Source of the DNA: Gammaproteobacteria bacterium
GTDB lineage: Bacteria; Pseudomonadota; Gammaproteobacteria; Coxiellales; Coxiellaceae
Direction: 5' to 3'
Length of the DNA: 37,518 nt
Assembly (NCBI GenBank): GCA_013287505.1
Contig: JABDDR010000011.1
Coordinates: 1-37,518 of the forward strand
Numbering within the stretch: the stretch's first letter is position 1; each line of letters opens with the position of its first letter. Positions 33,629 to 37,518 of this stretch are shown here, in pieces. The notes beneath the pieces were generated by a model. It had not been told where the DNA came from, searched no databases, and saw nothing but the letters and a program-made list of their open reading frames with translations. The position numbers and the translations under genes are program-made.

Positions 33629-34396
33629 ATGCCAGGAAAAAAACATTTCATATTTTGTAAAAATCAATTGCTGCTTGAAAAGCACGGTGATTCATTTTAC
33701 CTACCCAATTTTTCTGATTTATCTGAACTGATAAAAAATACCGATGGTTATTTGATCGGGCATTATAATCAACAGGATTGTTTCGCTGTTGATTTCCAGT
33801 CGATAGAGATTAATAAAAAATATGAATGGATTTCATTAAGATCAGCATTAGAAAAAATCGGTTCAGAATGGTTCAGCGTTGCTGCACGCGCGTATCAAAT
33901 TATTCAATGGGATAATAACCATAAATTTTGCGGTCGATGCGGATCGCTTACTGAAAAAGTTCATCATCAATTTGAACGTCAATGTCATGCATGCCATCTT
34001 TCATTTTTTCCAAAAATATCACCCGCTGTGATTGTGTTAATTAAAAAAGACAATCAAATTTTAATGGCACGACAAAAAAGTTTTCCAAAAGGTGCGTATG
34101 GTTTAATTGCGGGATTTGTTGAAGCAGGTGAATCATTAGAGGATGCAGTGCATCGTGAAGTGTATGAAGAAGTGGGAATACACATTAAAAACATTCATTA
34201 TTTTGGCTCACAATCATGGCCATTTCCTGATTCACTAATGATTGGATTTACAGCAGATTATGCAAGTGGTGACGTTCATTGCAGAGATGGAGAACTGGAA
34301 TGTGCGGGGTGGTACGATGCTGATCACATACCTGGTTATCCTTCTTCATCTACCAGTATCGCATTCACAATGATTAATGAGTTTTTAAAAAAATAA
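33629..34396 (+). CDS. nudC: NAD+ diphosphatase NudC
   Basis: 255 residues in the NudC order: an N-terminal domain, a zinc ribbon with Cys101, Cys104, Cys119 and Cys122 (FCGRCG and QCHACH), the Nudix box GFVEAGESLEDAVHREVYEE near 162-181, and the NADH-family motif SQSWPFPDS at 194-202 (usually SQPWPFPxS, so one Pro to Ser change). It cleaves NAD(H) to NMN(H) and AMP and removes NAD caps from RNA. It lies about 1 kb from the kinase-LOG fusion, which may act on a mononucleotide; this link is inference. Confidence 0.93.
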   Translation: MPGKKHFIFCKNQLLLEKHGDSFYLPNFSDLSELIKNTDGYLIGHYNQQDCFAVDFQSIEINKKYEWISLRSALEKIGSEWFSVAARAYQIIQWDNNHKFCGRCGSLTEKVHHQFERQCHACHLSFFPKISPAVIVLIKKDNQILMARQKSFPKGAYGLIAGFVEAGESLEDAVHREVYEEVGIHIKNIHYFGSQSWPFPDSLMIGFTADYASGDVHCRDGELECAGWYDADHIPGYPSSSTSIAFTMINEFLKK

Positions 34397-34494
34397 TATT
34401 ATTTATATGAATGAATAATCAAAACACGAGATTGTTTTTATTTTCATTCGTGTATAATTTTTTATTCAACGTATTGCATTGACAGGAAATGATA

Positions 34495-34679
34495 TGACAA
34501 CCCATCACCCCGGTATTTTTTTTGGAAGGTTCTAAAAAATAGACTTAAAAATGAAGGAAGTGAACCGGTAACAAAATGTTACCAATTGAAAATGGCTGCG
34601 GAAGATGGAAAATTACGCCTTTGCATCTGAAATCAGAAAAGCAAGCAATAAGCGGGAAAAGTTAAAAAATAGCAAATAA
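34495..34679 (+). pseudogene. Remnant of a Bro-N/phage antirepressor-type gene
   Basis: A TATAAT (34453-34458) and AGGA precede ATG 34495, which opens only 13 codons. From about 34520, in another frame, the sequence reads FWKVLKNRLKNEGSEPVTKC then YQLKMAAEDGKLR. This is the conserved core of Bro-N/antirepressor-like proteins, which normally continue with a TDVADTEQ-type segment. It then jumps to YAFASEIRKASNKREKLKNS and TAA 34677-34679 in a third frame, a typical C-terminal end. Most of the gene is deleted, and a T8 run at 34516-34523 marks the first shift. A fossil of a phage or mobile-element gene. Confidence 0.6.
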
Positions 34680-34752
34680 TATTTTGTATTGCACAGTTAA
34701 CCATATGATTTACAAAGTATATAACACGCCTATTTTGCATTAGTCATAATAG

Positions 34753-34782
34753 TTGACTTTATCAATGATTGTTTATTACAAT
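34753..34782 (+). promoter_or_regulatory. Candidate sigma-70 promoter of marR-MFS with TTGA-N5-TCAA operator-like repeat
   Basis: TTGACT (34753-34758) and TACAAT (34777-34782) are 18 bases apart, each one mismatch from consensus. A short inverted repeat TTGA-N5-TCAA (34753-34765) covers the -35 box, as expected for autoregulation by a MarR protein. The start codon is 30 bases downstream. Confidence 0.55.
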
Positions 34783-34811
34783 ATTTGAGTTAGCCAATAA
34801 AGGAATCGACT

Positions 34812-35297
34812 ATGGTAAAAGTAACAGCAAATACAACGCTGCCGACCTTGAAAAATTATTCCGTTGGTTTTCGCTTCGCCAGAATTATGTGGCTCAAAAG
34901 GCGATTCATTGACATCGCAATGAAGCCGCTGGATATGACCCGAATGCAATGGCAAACATTACATTGGCTTAATATGATTAGCCCCTGCACACAAAAACAA
35001 TTATTAAATTATATGGATATCGATGGTGGACAATTAGCGCGAACCTTAGATGAATTTGAAAAAAATAACATTATTACGCGAAAACCATTGGCAGAAGATA
35101 GGCGCTGTTTATTGGTTGAGTTAACGCCATATGCGAAAAAGAAGTTGATTCCTCATTTAGAAAAAGTATTTGAAAAAGAAAATGATATTTTATTGGATGG
35201 AATAAGTAGCGCTGATAAAAAGAAATTAACAAGCCTGTTAGAAAAAATTGAAAGCAATATTGATATTGAATTAACCAAATTTGACAGCAGGAAATAA
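34812..35297 (+). CDS. MarR family transcriptional regulator
   Basis: 161 residues with a MarR winged helix: recognition helix region TQKQLLNYMDIDGGQLARTLDEFEKN split across 57-80, the wing ITRKPLAEDRRCLLVELTPYAKKKL with the DRR motif, then dimerisation helices. AAAGGA lies 7 bases upstream of ATG 34812. It lies two bases upstream of an MFS efflux gene in the same direction, so it most likely represses that operon until a ligand binds. Confidence 0.9.
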   Translation: MVKVTANTTLPTLKNYSVGFRFARIMWLKRRFIDIAMKPLDMTRMQWQTLHWLNMISPCTQKQLLNYMDIDGGQLARTLDEFEKNNIITRKPLAEDRRCLLVELTPYAKKKLIPHLEKVFEKENDILLDGISSADKKKLTSLLEKIESNIDIELTKFDSRK

Positions 35298-35299
35298 TC

Positions 35300-36499
35300 A
35301 TGACCACCAATACTATTGCATTACCAGAAAATAAAATCCAACGCATTATTTGGACGCTCTTGTTTTTATTTCCAATCATCGGAATGGCTGTTGATTTAGT
35401 TGCGCCATCATTGCCAGCGATTTCAAGTAGTTTGCATGTATCCGAATCGATTGCAAAAAACGTTATTTCCCTTTATTTATTGGGATATGCATTTGGTAAT
35501 TTTTTCATAGGATTTTTAGCAGATGCATGGGGTCGTCAGAAATTATTACGCGCTGGATTGTTTGGATTTGTGATCGCCAGCTTAATCCCTGTATTTTTTC
35601 ATAGTATCGATTTACTATTTTTATCAAGAGTTTTGCAAGGAATAACCATTGGCGCTGTATCAGTATTGGCACGAGCGATGTTTTCTGATGTTTTATCGGC
35701 AGAAAAATTAACAAGTCTGGGAACACTCATGGGTACCATGTGGGGGTTAGGACCAATGCTCGGGCCTGTCATTGGCGGTTATTTGCAATTTTATTTTGAT
35801 TGGCAAGCAGGGTTCGTATTTTTTGCGTTAGTCACATTCATCGGATTAATTGCCACATGGATTGTTGTTCCTGAAACACATTTTAATTTACATCCATTGA
35901 ATATAAAAACGATCGGTAAAGATATTCGTGAAGTGTTTTGTCACCGATTATTTATGGCACTTGTTATTTTAATGGGTTTGGCTTACTCATTGATCATTGC
36001 GTTTAATACTGCAGCACCGTTTTTAATTCAATCAGTATTACACCATACTCCTGTATTTTTTGGGCACATGGCATTATGCATCGGTACCGTTTTCTTAGCA
36101 GCAACCTTCATTTGTCGCTATTTACTCAAAAAATTTAAAGCTGAACATTTGCTTTTTTATGCGCTCATTATTTCTTTTACAATTGCTTTATCATCAGTCG
36201 CACTTAGTTTTATATTTGAAAAAAGTACATTATTTATTGTTATCATCAGTGCCATGATGTTTTTTTCATGTGGATTTATTTTTCCGATGTCGATGGGAAG
36301 AGGAATATCTTTATTCCGACATATTGCTGGTACCGCAACAGCAATGATGTTTTTAATCCAAATTTTAATGACCAGCTTCGTATCTTTTTTAGTGAGCTTG
36401 GTTCATGTTGAAAATAATACCGATATTATGGTGATGTATTTTGTTTTGCTGCTTTGTGCAGTAGTTGTTTATTGGAGTATGATTCACAATAAAAAATAA
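35300..36499 (+). CDS. MFS drug efflux transporter, Bcr/CflA type
   Basis: 399 residues and twelve spans. FIGFLADAWGRQKLLRAGLF is the loop 2-3 signature, SRVLQGITIGAVSVLARAMF the following helix, and WGLGPMLGPVIGGYLQFYFD the antiporter motif C. It is related to the transporter at 12343 but clearly diverged. It is controlled with the MarR gene just upstream. Drug or metabolite export by proton exchange is the likely role. The substrate is unknown. Confidence 0.9.
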   Translation: MTTNTIALPENKIQRIIWTLLFLFPIIGMAVDLVAPSLPAISSSLHVSESIAKNVISLYLLGYAFGNFFIGFLADAWGRQKLLRAGLFGFVIASLIPVFFHSIDLLFLSRVLQGITIGAVSVLARAMFSDVLSAEKLTSLGTLMGTMWGLGPMLGPVIGGYLQFYFDWQAGFVFFALVTFIGLIATWIVVPETHFNLHPLNIKTIGKDIREVFCHRLFMALVILMGLAYSLIIAFNTAAPFLIQSVLHHTPVFFGHMALCIGTVFLAATFICRYLLKKFKAEHLLFYALIISFTIALSSVALSFIFEKSTLFIVIISAMMFFSCGFIFPMSMGRGISLFRHIAGTATAMMFLIQILMTSFVSFLVSLVHVENNTDIMVMYFVLLLCAVVVYWSMIHNKK

Positions 36500-36568
36500 A
36501 TAAATTCCACTGACAGTAGCGCCTTCAGCTTTGTTTTAATAAAAGGCTTTAAGCTGGACTTTGGCCAA

Positions 36569-37518
36569 TCACGCCGCCCTTACCAGCTGATCTATCAGCG
36601 CATTCATTGATTCGGGCTTAATTTTCACGTAGTCATCGTTAGACGCTGAGTCGTCAAAATACTTTTTCGCCCAAATACTGCGCCGAACGAGCGCAATAAT
36701 ATCAGAAAATGTTGCTTGCCCTTTTTTGTCATACCATGCAGTTGATGCAACGGGCAAGACTTGCGTTTTTAGCATTTCTTTTGCAAATAAACACACGAGT
36801 GAAAAGAGCGCCATCAACGATGGCGTGCTTCTGGCGATTGCTTTGTCTGACCATTGACGTTGCGTTTCCATGCCAAGATGCGCACGCATTTCAAAAAAAG
36901 TGACCTCAATGTTCCAGCGAAGAACAAACCAATGAAGAATCTGTGCTGGCGTTACTTCTGTATCGGTACTAAAAAATGTTTCTGCCGTATTGTCTTTCGA
37001 ATCAAGCACAATAACCCAGCGGATTTTTAATGGCTTTTCGCCAGCAGAATACCAAAGATTAATTCCGCTTAATATTTTGACCGTCTTTTTTCTCGCCGTC
37101 ATACCAATCAATTTCCGAATCAACCCATGCCTGCGTTATATCTCGCGATAATAGTTTTAATGATGTGGCTCTTGCCCCTTTTTCTGGGCGTCTTCCGCGT
37201 TTTTTTGTCGCAATAGGAATTTCTGGAAAATCATATAATGCTGCATCCAAACGTAATCGTGAAATTAATGTCACCTTATTTTTAATACACGCATGACCCA
37301 ATCGAATGCATGCAAAACCACCATCACCAATCATGATCCACGAACGTTTTAGCCATCTTGATATCACGCGCATTGCTAATATCGTCCAATCAATACTGGT
37401 TTTATGTTTGCGTTCGCGTTTTTCATTACATTTTTTTGAAGGTGCTAAAATTGTCATGAAGGGCAGCGCCCAGGGTCGTGCGCACCAAGGCAGCTTTACG
37501 ATTAACATCAGACAAGCC
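36569..37518 (-). pseudogene. DDE transposase (IS4-like superfamily), frameshifted and cut by the right edge
   Basis: Read from the right edge, the frame GLSDVNRKAALVRTTLGAAL is open but shifts at a run of seven A (T at 37431-37437). It then continues NEKRERKHKTSIDWTILAMR and IGDGGFACIRLGHACIKN, shifts again at six A (T at 37086-37091), and continues KPLKIRWVIVLDS, VLRWNIEVTFFEMRAHLGME and TQRQWSDKAIARSTPSLMAL to the stop at 36569. One A fewer in each run would restore one frame. The RWxIExxF-like block is the transposase glutamate region. The N-terminus lies beyond the window. No terminal inverted repeat can be tested because only one end is present; the element end lies somewhere in 36505-36568. 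Confidence 0.8.

Noticed and set aside
37059-37123. Programmed -1 frameshift in the transposase, as in IS1
   Set aside because: The shift needed is +1 (or loss of one A), and a second shift at 37431 is needed too, so decay or sequencing error is more likely.

Overview
This is an AT-rich chromosomal window from a gammaproteobacterium. The gene style suggests a Legionellales/Coxiella-like, probably host-associated or protist-associated lineage. The clues are a histidine acid phosphatase end, a UmuD with a GRPKGSGKY-type N-terminus, an exported BIG2 plus DUF1566 (Lcl-like) protein, a host-attachment-family protein, many small transporters and visible gene decay. This placement is an inference from gene content; no rRNA or tRNA gene was seen.

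Layout. 1-2020: end of a histidine acid phosphatase, a glyoxalase-fold (VOC) protein with a lysine-rich histone-like tail, and a glutathione S-transferase. 2118-4119 (minus): a damage-repair cluster of MsrB-MsrA (broken at a poly-A tract), Tag and Ogt. 4286-5292 (minus): a LexA/CI-type repressor lacking its catalytic lysine, followed by two tiny, probably unannotated, single-span membrane proteins. 5435-5866: an unknown Ser/Gln-rich protein with a CCC motif. 6267-11930: a complete tripartite RND efflux operon (adaptor, pump, TolC-like channel) behind a good sigma-70-like promoter and two palindromes. 11943-15022: a GFA-family zinc protein, a Bcr/CflA-type MFS pump and a POT peptide transporter, then a small gene broken by a dispersed repeat. 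15385-17005 (minus): a PrpF-like gene with about half its length deleted, and an AEC transporter. 17160-21347: UmuD, UmuC, dienelactone hydrolase, class III aminotransferase and a hot-dog thioesterase, all on the plus strand. A long nested palindrome then separates these from a rhodanese/DoxX-like pair on the minus strand.

22542-28213: a GDSL lipoprotein esterase, a tRNA-dihydrouridine synthase, a six-cysteine exported protein whose C-terminus is encoded by a repeat arm, a DUF6790-like membrane protein, a host-attachment-like protein and PEP synthase. 28351-34396: an exported beta-carbonic anhydrase, an unknown gene with a disrupted frame, the BIG2/DUF1566 exported protein, a P-loop kinase-LOG fusion, an alpha/beta hydrolase and NudC. 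34495-37518: a fossil of a Bro-N antirepressor gene, a MarR/MFS drug-resistance pair, and a decayed DDE transposase that runs off the right edge.

Themes. Four genes (msrBA, the Bro-N fossil and the transposase at two sites) carry one-base shifts at homopolymer runs. These are either real decay or systematic sequencing errors. At least three palindromic repeat families sit directly against gene 3' ends and supply stop codons, tails or terminators. The most promising candidates for undescribed biology are the kinase-LOG fusion at 31309-32565, which is close to NudC, and the repressor plus twin micro-membrane-protein cassette at 4286-5292.
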